From: Pelatocladus maniniholoensis HA4357-MV3 | Lineage (GTDB): Bacteria > Cyanobacteriota > Cyanobacteriia > Cyanobacteriales > Nostocaceae | Assembly: GCA_019359115.1 (NCBI GenBank) | Contig: JAHHHW010000121.1 | Span: forward strand, 1 to 42,091 | DNA: 42,091 nt | Reading direction: 5' to 3' | In this document: positions 8,423-17,429 of the stretch, piece after piece | How the letters are laid out: each line of letters opens with the position of its first letter | How positions within the stretch are numbered: the stretch's first letter is position 1 | Notes under the pieces: model-generated | The model's input: only the letters and a program-made list of their open reading frames with translations | Told to the model about the DNA's origin: nothing | Database searches by the model: none | Translations under genes and position numbers: made by a program

Positions 8423-8691
8423 GTCGTGTTTCCTCTCAGGTCGCGCATACTCTGAGTTTCCACACATCCCACGAGGTTTTATGAAGACGCATATCAAAGA
8501 ACCCCACCCTCTCCTTACCAAGGGGATGAAAGGAGGTTAGGAGGGGTCAAAATAATGTGCAGCTTCACAGAAAATTGGTATTAAAAAAAAGGCTTATTCA
8601 TTCAGTCTACTAAAAGTAGACTTGTACTATTAGCCCGCAGTTTATTTGCGGGCTTGCGGGCGGTCTGCGAGTCTATTAACACTAAATTTAT
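8423..8691. repeat. Repeat-filled gap between convergent isrB and flv1
   Basis: It probably contains the right end of the IsrB element (just after 8422) and a CCCC/GGGG-rich imperfect palindrome at about 8501-8548 of a type common in cyanobacteria. A two-hairpin element follows at 8604-8653. A run of eight T on the minus strand (8583-8590 as A on the plus strand) follows the first hairpin of that element, so it may also help terminate flv1. Confidence 0.5.
8604..8653 (+). repeat. Two-hairpin palindromic element (family E, copy 1)
   Basis: Hairpin 1 is AGTCTAC-taaaa-GTAGACT (8604-8622); hairpin 2 is GCCCGCA-gtttatt-TGCGGGC (8633-8653). The linker reads GACTT then CTATTAGCCC. An element with the same backbone but different stems lies on the other strand at 23115-23164. 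Confidence 0.75.
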
Positions 8692-10401
8692 TTAATAGTG
8701 ATTCCCCGACTTGCGATAATGCACAGCAGTAACACCATCGTCTAGAACCTGACCATTATCTACAGTCGCATACACTAGCCAGTGGTCGCCTGCTTCCATC
8801 CGAGTTTCTACGGTACATTCGAGGTAAGCTAACGCATCTGTAAGGATGGGATTACCATTCTCGGCTTCTGTAGTAGCAACACCCTCAAAACGATCTTGCG
8901 CTGGACCAAAGGGTTTGAGAAAGTGTTTCATTAACCCTATGTGTTTCCCTTCTTTAAGGATATTAAGGATAAATTTATTACCAGAATGTGTCAATGGTTC
9001 AACTGCTCGATCTTTGGCAACAGCAACCGTGAAACCAGGAGGATTAAAGCTAGCTTGAGATACCCAAGAGGCTAACATAGCGCTAGATATATCCTCTCGT
9101 TTAGCTGTAATTACGCACAAAGAACCAATGACTCGCCCAACAGCTTGTTCTACATTGGTAGCAGGTTGGCTGGGAGTACGTACTTTTTTGGCTTTTTTCA
9201 ATGCTTGGGCAAAGTCTGTTCCAGCTTCTTCACAAGTTTGCAAAGTAACATCGTTGGGTTTGAATTTAACTCGAATAGGTTCAAAGCCAAACTGATAACC
9301 AGCGTCTTTAAGTTTACCTTCAATCAGATCAATAGCTTCGCCACTCCAACCGTAGGAACCAAACACGCCTGCGAGTTTGCTTTTAGCAGCAGTGGAAAGC
9401 ACAATACCTAAAGCAGTCTGCACTGGTGTAGGTGCGTGTCCGCCAAGTGTAGGAGAACCAATGATAAAGCCTGCTGCTTTCTCAACAGCAGCTTGAATCT
9501 CACTAGGTTCAGCAACTTCACAGTTAATAGATTCAACCCTGACACTTGCTTTCGTGATTCCGTGGGCGATCGCTTGGGCTAATGTTGCGGTATTTCCGTA
9601 AGCAGAAGCATAAATTAATACCACTTTAGTATCTAAAGAAGTCTGTTGCTGGCTCCATTCTCGATAGGCTTTAGTTAAATCAATTAAGCCATAACGCACC
9701 AAAGGCCCGTGATTTGGCGCGTACATTCTCACCTGCAAATCGGTAAGTTTGTCCAATGTAGTTTCGATTTGACGGGCATGGGGAGCCATGAGACATTCAA
9801 AATAATAGCGTCTGTCTTCGAGAAAAACTTGCCAACCTTCATCAAATACCTGATCGCCGCAGATATGCGCTCCAAATAGCTTATCTGTGTATAAAATTTC
9901 TGTCTGTGGATCATAAGTACAAAGTTGATCCGGGTAGCGGGGGTTAGGTGTAGGAATAAATTGCAAATGATGACCTTTGCCTAAATCTAGGGTTTCTTCC
10001 CCACGTTTAACTAAAATCGGCAAATCAGGGTTTTCCAACGCGCCACGCAAATTAATCGCCCCTGGATTAGAACAAACGAAAGTTATCTGCGGTGCATGTT
10101 CTAGCAAAACTTTGAGAGTAGCTGCGCGATTCGGGTTGACATGACCGAGAATCACATAATCAATCTGTTTTAAATCAAACCGTTTTTGGAGTGCATCTAA
10201 ATAAATTTCTGTAAAAGTTTCACCTGGTGGGTCAATCAGGGCAATTTTATCCCCTTGAATCAAATAAGAATTCGCAGTTGTACCCTTAGCGAGAGCGTAT
10301 TCAATTTCAAATCTCAGACGAGTCCAACTGCGCGATCGCAATATTGTTGTACCTGTTGCAATGGGGAGAATTTGAACGTCACGAGGTTTTGTGGATGTCA
10401 T
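8692..10401 (-). CDS. flv1: Diflavin flavodiiron protein, Flv1 type
   Basis: The 569 residues show the three-part cyanobacterial layout: a metallo-beta-lactamase-like domain (about 30-245), a flavodoxin domain starting 'VVLIYASAYGNTATLAQAI' (about 258-395) and a C-terminal flavin-reductase-like domain (about 420-569, with 'SAMLASWVSQASFNPPG'). Flv1 works with Flv3 to reduce O2 to water using photosynthetic electrons. The metal-ligand motif of the first domain is altered: His87 is kept, but the canonical E-x-D-H positions read Asn89, Asn91 and Arg92 (HVNPNR). Loss of canonical ligands distinguishes Flv1 from Flv3, so this is a type mark rather than damage. It lies downstream of flv3 on the same strand with a 338-bp repeat-rich gap. 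Whether it is the vegetative or heterocyst paralogue is not settled here; nearby argH and cph genes favour the vegetative one. Confidence 0.9.
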   Translation of the reverse strand: MTSTKPRDVQILPIATGTTILRSRSWTRLRFEIEYALAKGTTANSYLIQGDKIALIDPPGETFTEIYLDALQKRFDLKQIDYVILGHVNPNRAATLKVLLEHAPQITFVCSNPGAINLRGALENPDLPILVKRGEETLDLGKGHHLQFIPTPNPRYPDQLCTYDPQTEILYTDKLFGAHICGDQVFDEGWQVFLEDRRYYFECLMAPHARQIETTLDKLTDLQVRMYAPNHGPLVRYGLIDLTKAYREWSQQQTSLDTKVVLIYASAYGNTATLAQAIAHGITKASVRVESINCEVAEPSEIQAAVEKAAGFIIGSPTLGGHAPTPVQTALGIVLSTAAKSKLAGVFGSYGWSGEAIDLIEGKLKDAGYQFGFEPIRVKFKPNDVTLQTCEEAGTDFAQALKKAKKVRTPSQPATNVEQAVGRVIGSLCVITAKREDISSAMLASWVSQASFNPPGFTVAVAKDRAVEPLTHSGNKFILNILKEGKHIGLMKHFLKPFGPAQDRFEGVATTEAENGNPILTDALAYLECTVETRMEAGDHWLVYATVDNGQVLDDGVTAVHYRKSGNHY

Positions 10402-10739
10402 AGTTTTTTGGGATAAGGGATAAGGGATCGGGTATAAGGGATTGGGGATTGGATAACAGAGAACAGGGATCGGAGATTGGGGATTCTCCAGAGGAGACGC
10501 ACTCGCGTTCGGGGATCGGGGATGAGGAATAAAGTATTAGGAAATAACTTAACCTCAGTTCGGGTTAAGGACTCAATTTTGATCGCTTGAACGAGAAAAT
10601 AAGGGTTTCAGGCTCTCAAAACCAACGACATAATCAAGGTTTCAGCTTATTCCGAACTCAGGTTAACTTAGTCTCCACTCCCAGTTTCCAGTTCCCTGTT
10701 CTCTGCTCCCGATCCCCGATCCCAGTTCCCCGATCCCTC
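10402..10739. repeat. Dispersed and heptamer repeats between flv3 and flv1
   Basis: Both sides are packed with GGGATAAG/GGGGATT-type heptamers (10405-10530 and, inverted, 10675-10738). The 21-bp segment at 10479-10499 (GGGGATTCTCCAGAGGAGAC and one more G) recurs at 33941-33961 and, inverted, inside the Cu ATPase gene at 37624-37644. The middle part (about 10540-10670) shows no gene. The two flanks could pair, which may affect read-through from flv3 to flv1. Confidence 0.75.
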
Positions 10740-12458
10740 CTAATAGTGATTTCCAACTTTGCGATGATGTATAGCCGTTAAAGCTTCTGGCTTACTCACT
10801 CGTCCCGCATCAACTGTACTGTAGACTATCCAGTGATCGCCGCAGTCCATCCGACTAGTAACTTCACACTCCATGTATGCTAAAGCGTCGGTGAGGATAG
10901 GTGTACCATTTTGGGCTGGCTGAGTTCTAACTCCTTCAAAACGATCTGCACCGGGAGCGAAGCGTTTGAGGAAGTGTTTCATTAAACTTTGGTAATTACC
11001 TTCTTCCAGCACATTCAATACAAATTGATCACCCACTTGCATCAGTGATTCGATCGCCCGATCTTTCGCCACTGCAATTGATATTCCCAAGGGTTTGAAG
11101 CTAGCTTGACTAACCCAAGATGCTAGCATCGCACTTTTAACATCGCCTTTTTGGGCAGTAATTATATACAATCCACCGCTAATTCTACCCAAGGCTTTAT
11201 CTAAGTCTGCGCCCAGGGATTTCATGGCTTTAATGCTTTTATCGCGTGTTACCCATTGACCTAAATCTGTCCCTGATTCTTCCAACAACTTGTAGGTGTT
11301 TTCTGTGGGTGTTTCTTTCATGCGAATCGCTGGGAAAGCAGATTTTAAACCCAAATCCCGGAATTTAATCAACAGTGGATCTATTGGTTCGTCATCACCA
11401 CCACCTGTTTCAAAAATCCCCACAACTTGTTTTTCTTTTACAGCACCTAAAACAGCACTAAGGGCTGTTTGTGCTGCTGGGTTAGATACTGGTGGTGTCC
11501 CCACTACAATTCCTGCACATCGACTGATGAGTTCTTGGAGTTCTTGCAAATCTGCGGTTTTCAGGTCTACCAATTCCACTGCTACACCTGTTTTGCTGAT
11601 ACCGTTAGCAACAGCTTGTGCTAGGCGATCGCCCCAACCATAACCAGAAACGTAAAATACACCAACTGTAGTTTCTGCTTTGGTTTGAGATTGACTCCAA
11701 CTGCGATAGCGTCCGGTTAGTTCTTCAACGTTGTGGGAAAGTAGCGGCCCGTGACCTGTGGCAATCATACCAATTTTTTCCAGTTCACCCATGCGCTTGA
11801 GAGCGGACAGCACCGACCGGGCATTCGGAGCCATTAAGCATTCATAGTAAAATTCAAAATCTGGAGATATGGCTTCTAAATCTTCGTCAAATGTCGCATC
11901 TGAACAATAATGCAACCCAAAAGCATCGCATGTGAAAAGAGTTTCGGTTTTGTGGTCGTAGCTAAAGATAGTGTCAGGCCAGTGTAAGTTTGGTGCAATC
12001 ACAAATTCTAATTCGTGACCCTTACCTAAATCTAAGCGATCGCCATTTTTCACAATCCGCCGTTTGAAAGGTTGGTGTACCAAGTCTTCCAAAAACTGAA
12101 TTGCTACCTTGGAACCAACAACAGTGATATCTGGGGCTAGTTGCAGAACATCTTTAACTAAACCACTGTGATCTGGCTCGGTATGACTGATAATCAAATA
12201 GTTAATGTCTGCTGGGTTTATTTGATTTTTGAGGGTATCTAAATATAGCTGGCGAAACTTTTCGTGAGAGGTATCGACTAAAGCTATCTGCTCACCGCGT
12301 ATGATAAACGAATTATAGGTAGTACCATTTTGCAGACCGAATTCAATATCGAAGCGATCGCGATCCCAGTCCAGAGAACGAATAGCTGTTGTGTCCAACG
12401 CAATATCTGTTACCTGGATAGTCAGTCTTTTTTTCGGGTTTTCGGCGAGTGCTACCAT
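10740..12458 (-). CDS. flv3: Diflavin flavodiiron protein, Flv3 type
   Basis: Same three-domain layout as the neighbouring Flv1 but with intact di-iron ligands: the motif H-T-E-P-D-H (His92, Glu94, Asp96, His97 from the chosen start). Flv3 is the partner of Flv1 in light-dependent O2 reduction. The flavodoxin domain begins at 'VGVFYVSGYGWGDRLAQAV' and the flavin-reductase domain contains 'SAMLASWVSQASFKPLG'. An in-frame ATG lies four codons earlier (12470), but a GGAGG ribosome site sits between the two, five bases before the second ATG, so the start at 12458 (572 aa) is preferred. The upstream 230 bp are AT-rich and should hold the promoter; an iscB element ends there, so that promoter region could have been altered by insertion. 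Confidence 0.92.
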   Translation of the reverse strand: MVALAENPKKRLTIQVTDIALDTTAIRSLDWDRDRFDIEFGLQNGTTYNSFIIRGEQIALVDTSHEKFRQLYLDTLKNQINPADINYLIISHTEPDHSGLVKDVLQLAPDITVVGSKVAIQFLEDLVHQPFKRRIVKNGDRLDLGKGHELEFVIAPNLHWPDTIFSYDHKTETLFTCDAFGLHYCSDATFDEDLEAISPDFEFYYECLMAPNARSVLSALKRMGELEKIGMIATGHGPLLSHNVEELTGRYRSWSQSQTKAETTVGVFYVSGYGWGDRLAQAVANGISKTGVAVELVDLKTADLQELQELISRCAGIVVGTPPVSNPAAQTALSAVLGAVKEKQVVGIFETGGGDDEPIDPLLIKFRDLGLKSAFPAIRMKETPTENTYKLLEESGTDLGQWVTRDKSIKAMKSLGADLDKALGRISGGLYIITAQKGDVKSAMLASWVSQASFKPLGISIAVAKDRAIESLMQVGDQFVLNVLEEGNYQSLMKHFLKRFAPGADRFEGVRTQPAQNGTPILTDALAYMECEVTSRMDCGDHWIVYSTVDAGRVSKPEALTAIHHRKVGNHY

Positions 12459-12692
12459 AACTGCCTCCATAGCAAATGAGTATTTTTTCCTCTATGTTAT
12501 ATTCTGACACGAGGTTATTGTAAATATTTATTAAATAATTTATAGATTAGTTAAAAAAGCTATAAGTATAAATTTGTACTAAAAACAGGAGTGATCAGGA
12601 ATTTACAACTGGTTAAAAATTTAAATTTTGGGCGAGAAACTGTAACTTGATTTCTATGCATATCTATACAAATCTGGTCATTTTGCATAGGT

Positions 12693-13964
12693 CTAGGCAT
12701 AGTCGTATCCATCTTTCCGGTGAACAGGTGTTAAGTACTCCAATTTGATTGATCTCCGTTTTTTGTCAATAACAAACTCGCCGTATCCGTGAGACATTGG
12801 GCAAACACGTGCGGTAAATGTTCCGGCATACTTACCTTTTGGAACATCAGCACGAACAATGTCACCTGTGCAAAATCCAAATATTGGACGTAGTGGACGA
12901 TGTTTTTGTGGGTAGCCAAACTTATCTGTCTGGTATCGTTGCCTACTACCAAAACCAGTTGCTTTCACGAGAAGAATCTTGGTCGTGACAAGTTTTATGG
13001 TTTCGACTGCTCCGACACACGCAGCATCAATCCAGTGAGCTTTTGGCAGTTCAAGCCGAATCCGATTGAATTTGGTTTGACCACCTGTACCTGTGCTGAC
13101 GCTCACGCCGAAAGACTTCAAAATATTGAACAAAGCCCATCTAGTGGAATTAACCGATGCTGCATCTTTGAGCGGTGTTTTAGCTTGTTTCAGAACACGA
13201 TTCAATATGTCAGACTTACCTTTGAGGAAGTCCTTAATATCTTTGTTTCCTTTGCGTTGATTGCACTTGTGGCAAGCTAAGCAGAGATTAGATATCCGGT
13301 CAGACCCACCTTTTGATTTAGGTTGGATGTGTTCAATTTCTAGAGGAACATCCTTCACTCCACAATAAGCACATTGACGATTCCACTTCTCCAGCAAGTA
13401 CTCACGGCACTCATAACCATGTAGTGTTCCTTGTTGGTACTCAGTGCTGGATATCTCAGGATTCTGAATAGCTTGAGTATCGAACTTCACTAACTCTTGA
13501 GTAATCAAACCGATTGGTGCAAATTTATGAAGTCGCTTGACCCAAGTCTCAGTTGTGAGAACGCGGTGTCGCAATGATGGAGCTAACCAACCTTCTGGAC
13601 GTTTACGATTAAGAAACCGCGCTTTTCTGTAGCGGGTGTTTCGGTTCCGTCGTCCTCTACGCACCGCTAAACGATGCTCTAGAGCGTCTTTGATTTGTTG
13701 ACCACGGTGTTTTAACTCCATTCCCCAGATGACATTACCTTGGTTAGTTACTAGAGCTATTCCAGTAAATTTTGAACCTGGATCAATTTTGAGCGCAAGT
13801 GGATATACGTTAGGATTCTCTATCACTCGCTTTAAAATTAAAGTACATGGATAGCGCCGAAACAAAGCAGCTTTACCTGAATCTAATAACTTTCTAGCCT
13901 GTGCCGGATGTATAGGATTCAGTGGTGTTTTGTTTTGGTCAATCAAAAAGACATAGTTTGACAT
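12693..13964 (-). CDS. iscB: IscB: RNA-guided OMEGA nuclease with RuvC and HNH domains
   Basis: The 423 residues carry every IscB landmark. The N-terminal PLMP-like domain reads 'PLNPIHPAQARKLLDSGKA' (residues 14-32); RuvC-I is 'KIDPGSKFTGIAL' with Asp61; the Arg-rich bridge helix spans about 98-122; RuvC-II is 'LITQELVKFD' with Glu157. An HNH domain follows at about 195-245, with 'CAYCG' (Cys198, Cys201), 'EIEHIQPKSKGG' (His212) and 'CHKCNQRKG' (Cys231, Cys234). RuvC-III is 'HWIDAACVGA' with His310 and Asp313. The gene appears intact and could in principle cleave both strands under RNA guidance. An AAGGA ribosome site precedes the ATG. About 280 bp upstream look like the omega-RNA. No tnpA is nearby. 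Short motifs near both ends of the element (CCTATGCA) suggest IS605-like ends. Confidence 0.93.
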   Translation of the reverse strand: MSNYVFLIDQNKTPLNPIHPAQARKLLDSGKAALFRRYPCTLILKRVIENPNVYPLALKIDPGSKFTGIALVTNQGNVIWGMELKHRGQQIKDALEHRLAVRRGRRNRNTRYRKARFLNRKRPEGWLAPSLRHRVLTTETWVKRLHKFAPIGLITQELVKFDTQAIQNPEISSTEYQQGTLHGYECREYLLEKWNRQCAYCGVKDVPLEIEHIQPKSKGGSDRISNLCLACHKCNQRKGNKDIKDFLKGKSDILNRVLKQAKTPLKDAASVNSTRWALFNILKSFGVSVSTGTGGQTKFNRIRLELPKAHWIDAACVGAVETIKLVTTKILLVKATGFGSRQRYQTDKFGYPQKHRPLRPIFGFCTGDIVRADVPKGKYAGTFTARVCPMSHGYGEFVIDKKRRSIKLEYLTPVHRKDGYDYA

Positions 13965-14250
13965 ATTCTGTCATCCTTATTACTAAGTAAAGTTTGCCTC
14001 GACAATGATTTAAGAGCTTTTTAAGGAAGTGGCACTACGGCTATAAACCTGTTTACCGATTACTTAACCACTTCCGACAGGGCTACTGGCTGGCGTTTAC
14101 CTGTAGGTGTCATGACTCAAAAATCGTAGACCGTGCTATCGCGCCGCTGCGCTAACAAAAGTCTTAGTCTGCACGCCCCGACTTTGTACAGATATGCCTA
14201 GCCTTGACTAGTTCTGCATAGGTTTTTCGGAGCGGTGTTGTCTACTGAAG
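13965..14250 (-). ncRNA. Candidate omega-RNA of the IscB gene
   Basis: IscB guide RNAs lie directly 5' of the gene, here to the right on the minus strand. The region has GC content and pairing potential far above the AT-rich surroundings: complementary arms CCACTTCC/GGAAGTGG at 14068-14075 and 14025-14032 enclose a GGTAAACAGGTTT segment, and a GC-rich part lies at about 14135-14180. The guide should be at the 5' end (near or beyond 14230), but I cannot place its boundary. Confidence 0.6.
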
Positions 14251-14430
14251 ATGGTTAGAATCTCGTTTTAACTCTTGATCACTTCATTAAGTAACCTTAG
14301 ATAGAAGAAATGTATAACTGTAGTCTTCTAGTATGGTTTTAACAACATTAAAAGTGCCATTTACAAAGATTGTATTGCGATCGCTTTCTTTCTGGCATTA
14401 CTAAGAAATCTCATGAAAATTCTTACGTAG

Positions 14431-15228
14431 ATGTACTCAGAAATTTGGTTAGCTTTAATAATTGGTAACTCTCGCTTGCACTGGGGTTGGTTTGAGGGTA
14501 AAACACTTTACCATACCTGGAATACAGAACGCCTTCCTAAGTCGTTTGTGTATCAATTATCTCAATGCCGAACCCTAAACGAAATACTTAACAGTCTTTC
14601 TTTGACTCCCCACACTCTCCACACCTCCCACACCTCCGAAGTCCCCATCTCTATCTTCCTCGCTTCGGTAGTTCCTAGTCAAACGGCATTATGGTTAACT
14701 TACCCAAATGTAAGTGTAATTACTTTAGATGAAATACCCCTCAAAAGTGTGTATCCCACTTTAGGAATAGATCGGGCTTTAGCGTTATGGGGTGCAGGGG
14801 TAACTTGGGGTTTTCCCATGTTAGTAATAGATGCGGGTACAGCACTAACTTTCACTGGTGCTGATGCAAATCAAAATCTTGTTGGAGGTGCGATTTTGCC
14901 AGGATTGGGTTTACAAATAGCGACTCTTACCCAAAAAACCGGACAATTACCAAATGTAGAATTACCTCAAGATTTACCGCAAAGGTTTGCTGTGAATACT
15001 CCAGAGGCGATCCAAAGCGGGGTGATTTATAGCTTGTTAGCTGGAATTAAAGATTTTGTTGAGGCATGGTGGCAGTCATTTCCCCAAAGTAAGATTACTA
15101 TTACTGGGGGCGATCGCACTTTTTTAATGAACTATCTACAATCTCACATACCACAAATAGCAGCAAACATAATTGTAGAACCAAATTTAGTCTTCTGGGG
15201 AATGCAAGAAATTGTGACTAGTTATTAA
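14431..15228 (+). CDS. coaX: Type III pantothenate kinase (CoaX)
   Basis: CoaX phosphorylates pantothenate, the first step of coenzyme A synthesis, and belongs to the ASKHA fold. The 265-residue product has '[11 protein letters not shown]' (112-122), the conserved '[13 protein letters not shown]' (131-143, Asp134) and '[11 protein letters not shown]' (152-162), then 'ITGGDRTFL' near residue 230. The N-terminal phosphate motif, usually DxGNT, reads I-I-G-N-S here (10-14), so the usual Asp is missing. I recall similar 'IGNSRLHW' starts in other cyanobacterial homologues, so this may be a lineage trait. Size and remaining motifs fit an intact enzyme. The ribosome site is weak. It stands alone on the plus strand, next to the IscB element. 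Confidence 0.85.
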   Translation: MYSEIWLALIIGNSRLHWGWFEGKTLYHTWNTERLPKSFVYQLSQCRTLNEILNSLSLTPHTLHTSHTSEVPISIFLASVVPSQTALWLTYPNVSVITLDEIPLKSVYPTLGIDRALALWGAGVTWGFPMLVIDAGTALTFTGADANQNLVGGAILPGLGLQIATLTQKTGQLPNVELPQDLPQRFAVNTPEAIQSGVIYSLLAGIKDFVEAWWQSFPQSKITITGGDRTFLMNYLQSHIPQIAANIIVEPNLVFWGMQEIVTSY

Positions 15229-15264
15229 TTCTTGGATGCTTGTCTAAACCACAATCATCAACAA

Positions 15265-16083
15265 TCAAACATTTTCTTTTAATATGAAATCTCGAATATC
15301 TCCAGCGACAATTGCAGCACACTTTTCTGGCAAATTATGTCCTACATGATCGATAATTTTCAGATTGGCTTGTGGAATTTTTTTTGCATAATTATTACTC
15401 TTAGCAAAGGCATCTGGAGTGTCTTTGCCACCTTGTAAAATTAAAACAGGAACTGTGATAAAATCTAATTTATCTTGCACCAATTCGCCACTGATTTCTG
15501 GTAATTGACGTAAGAACAATAACTCACTACCTGTAGGATTTTGCAGCATTAATTGTTGTTGTTGCCAATCCTGTTCTATTTGCGTATCTAAACCCAGGAT
15601 TTTAGTTAAAGGACGGAGTATTCTTAATACTTTAAATATCCACAGGGGACGTTTGACCAAACCCTGTAATTTTTTACAATTTTTGTCTAATGCTTCAGTT
15701 TTTACACCTTCTGGTGCTAATAGTACTAAACCATATACTTGTTCTGGATATTTTAAAGCATAACTGGCAGCAATCCAACCACCAAGAGAATGCCCTACTA
15801 AATATACTCTTTCTAATTTCAAAGCATTTAAAAACTCAGCTAGACATTCTACTTGCAAATCTATCGAGTAGTGAATATTAGGATAATCTGATTCACCGAA
15901 GCCGAATAAATCTGGTGCGAAACAATGAAAATTTAATGAAAGTATTTCCATCACTGCTACCCATTCACCACTATCATTCCAAGCACCATGCAAGAAAACT
16001 ACAGGTATTCCATCCCCAACTTCACGCCAGAATAATAACCCTTGAGACAGCTTTCTCCGAGAGTTACGAAATAAATTATTCAT
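15265..16083 (-). CDS. Alpha/beta hydrolase
   Basis: The 272-residue product is a complete alpha/beta-hydrolase fold protein without a signal peptide, so it is probably cytoplasmic. The oxyanion region is 'VVFLHGAWNDSGEW' (28-41); 'APDLFGFGESD' follows (56-66); the nucleophile elbow is 'GHSLGG' with Ser99; the acid is Asp221 ('LQGGKD') and the base His249 ('HVGHN'). The catalytic triad is therefore intact. A cap region (about 130-200) rich in Leu and Gln would set the substrate, which I cannot name; esterase, C-C hydrolase or haloperoxidase-like roles are all possible. It is convergent with coaX (36-bp gap), and the Nudix gene lies upstream in the same direction with a 100-bp gap. Confidence 0.85.
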   Translation of the reverse strand: MNNLFRNSRRKLSQGLLFWREVGDGIPVVFLHGAWNDSGEWVAVMEILSLNFHCFAPDLFGFGESDYPNIHYSIDLQVECLAEFLNALKLERVYLVGHSLGGWIAASYALKYPEQVYGLVLLAPEGVKTEALDKNCKKLQGLVKRPLWIFKVLRILRPLTKILGLDTQIEQDWQQQQLMLQNPTGSELLFLRQLPEISGELVQDKLDFITVPVLILQGGKDTPDAFAKSNNYAKKIPQANLKIIDHVGHNLPEKCAAIVAGDIRDFILKENV

Positions 16084-16183
16084 TTTTCATTTAGTCATTA
16101 AATTTGTAAATTGTTAGTAGGCAGCAGATATTAGATAGTAGCTAGTGAAAAATAATTAACCACTAACCACTAACTACTAAAAA

Positions 16184-16678
16184 TTATGCCAGTGTTGTCA
16201 GACCTTTTAAGTAGTCTTCTAATTGGCGATTATGGTCATGAGACATATACTCTGGAGGTAAAGAATCGAGAGGAAAAGCTTGGATTTCCATTACTTCTAA
16301 TGTGTCTTGAATCTCCATTTTTCCTTGTACGTCTGCTTCCACTACAATACAAATTGAATGGATTCTTGGATCACGGTCTGGAGCAGAGTAAACTCCTACT
16401 AAACGCCTAATCCTAACTAATTCTAATCCGGTTTCTTCCATGAGTTCTCGACGGACTGAATTCGATATATCTTCTCCCCAGTCCACCATCCCTCCAGGTA
16501 AAGCCCAACGGCCATTATCTCGCCTTCGAATTAGCACTATTTGACCATCGGGTAAAATAGGAATAATACTTGTACCAGGGATCGGATGACGGAAAATAAT
16601 CCCCAGTACAGTTTGTCCAAATCGCCATAAGCCACGTGTGGATTGGATTGCCACAGTAAAAAAAGCCAGAACGTTCAA
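16184..16678 (-). CDS. Nudix hydrolase
   Basis: The 164-residue protein has a full Nudix box (G-x5-E-x7-REUxEExGU): Gly63, Glu69, Arg77, Glu78, Glu81, Glu82 and Gly84, within 'GGMVDWGEDISNSVRRELME' and the following 'ETG'. Nudix enzymes hydrolyse nucleoside diphosphates linked to another group, with Mg2+ bound by the Glu residues. The N-terminal 30 residues contain a hydrophobic, basic stretch ('GLWRFGQTVLGIIFRHPIPG') that could form an amphipathic or membrane-touching helix, as seen in some cyanobacterial members. The substrate is not evident. It may share a transcript with the downstream alpha/beta hydrolase. Confidence 0.88.
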   Translation of the reverse strand: MNVLAFFTVAIQSTRGLWRFGQTVLGIIFRHPIPGTSIIPILPDGQIVLIRRRDNGRWALPGGMVDWGEDISNSVRRELMEETGLELVRIRRLVGVYSAPDRDPRIHSICIVVEADVQGKMEIQDTLEVMEIQAFPLDSLPPEYMSHDHNRQLEDYLKGLTTLA

Positions 16679-17429
16679 TCTTCAAATCTTGGTAAATTAT
16701 GTGTGTTGTATTTTGAAGTTACCCACTAATCATATTTGCTCAACTCACTTGTCAAGTATGTTCTTATACAATAAGAGGTTGATTCTAATGGTTAGGTTAT
16801 AACATACAAATTTTAACATCTACTTGCAGTAATTATAGTAAATGTGAGTATACATAATTTAGTTTTGCTAAACAAGCTATAGGTCGGATAAAAACAAAGA
16901 GGTATAGTTTTTTATATAAACTTAATTTAGTTTTTTTTATGAAAATGATGACTTGATTCGATGATAATTTCAGTCTTCTTCAAAAACATAATTTTATTTT
17001 AGACATATAACAAACATATTGAGTTTTTGAAAGTAGGAATAAATAAAATCACGACTTTTCAAAAAACAGATATATTGTTTTGCAGTAATGATTTAAAACT
17101 TGGAACTTCCATGTTAATTGTATACAATAATTACAATGAGATTTTTTAGTTAAATAGCAATAGCATTACATAGTGATTTGTATTATATAGCTACAGATTA
17201 CACATGAGTTATAATTATGATGTAGGCAAAATGGTAATTTATTAATTTTTGTTTGTTGATAATTTATAACTCATATTAATTCGCGTTTAATTGTATCACT
17301 TACTCTCATGAATACTTCCAACTAGGGATAGAACTAACAACACAGGAATTTGAATTTAAGTTGACAAAATCAATAAAAATGCGTTATATTGTATTGCTGT
17401 TTAACAGTACAAGACGTAAAAACTTACCG
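16679..17429. other. AT-rich gap with no visible gene
   Basis: About 750 bp of very AT-rich DNA upstream of the Nudix gene. No reading frame with codon use or motif support was found on either strand. It borders an IS605-type element on the right and may be decayed sequence. Confidence 0.6.
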
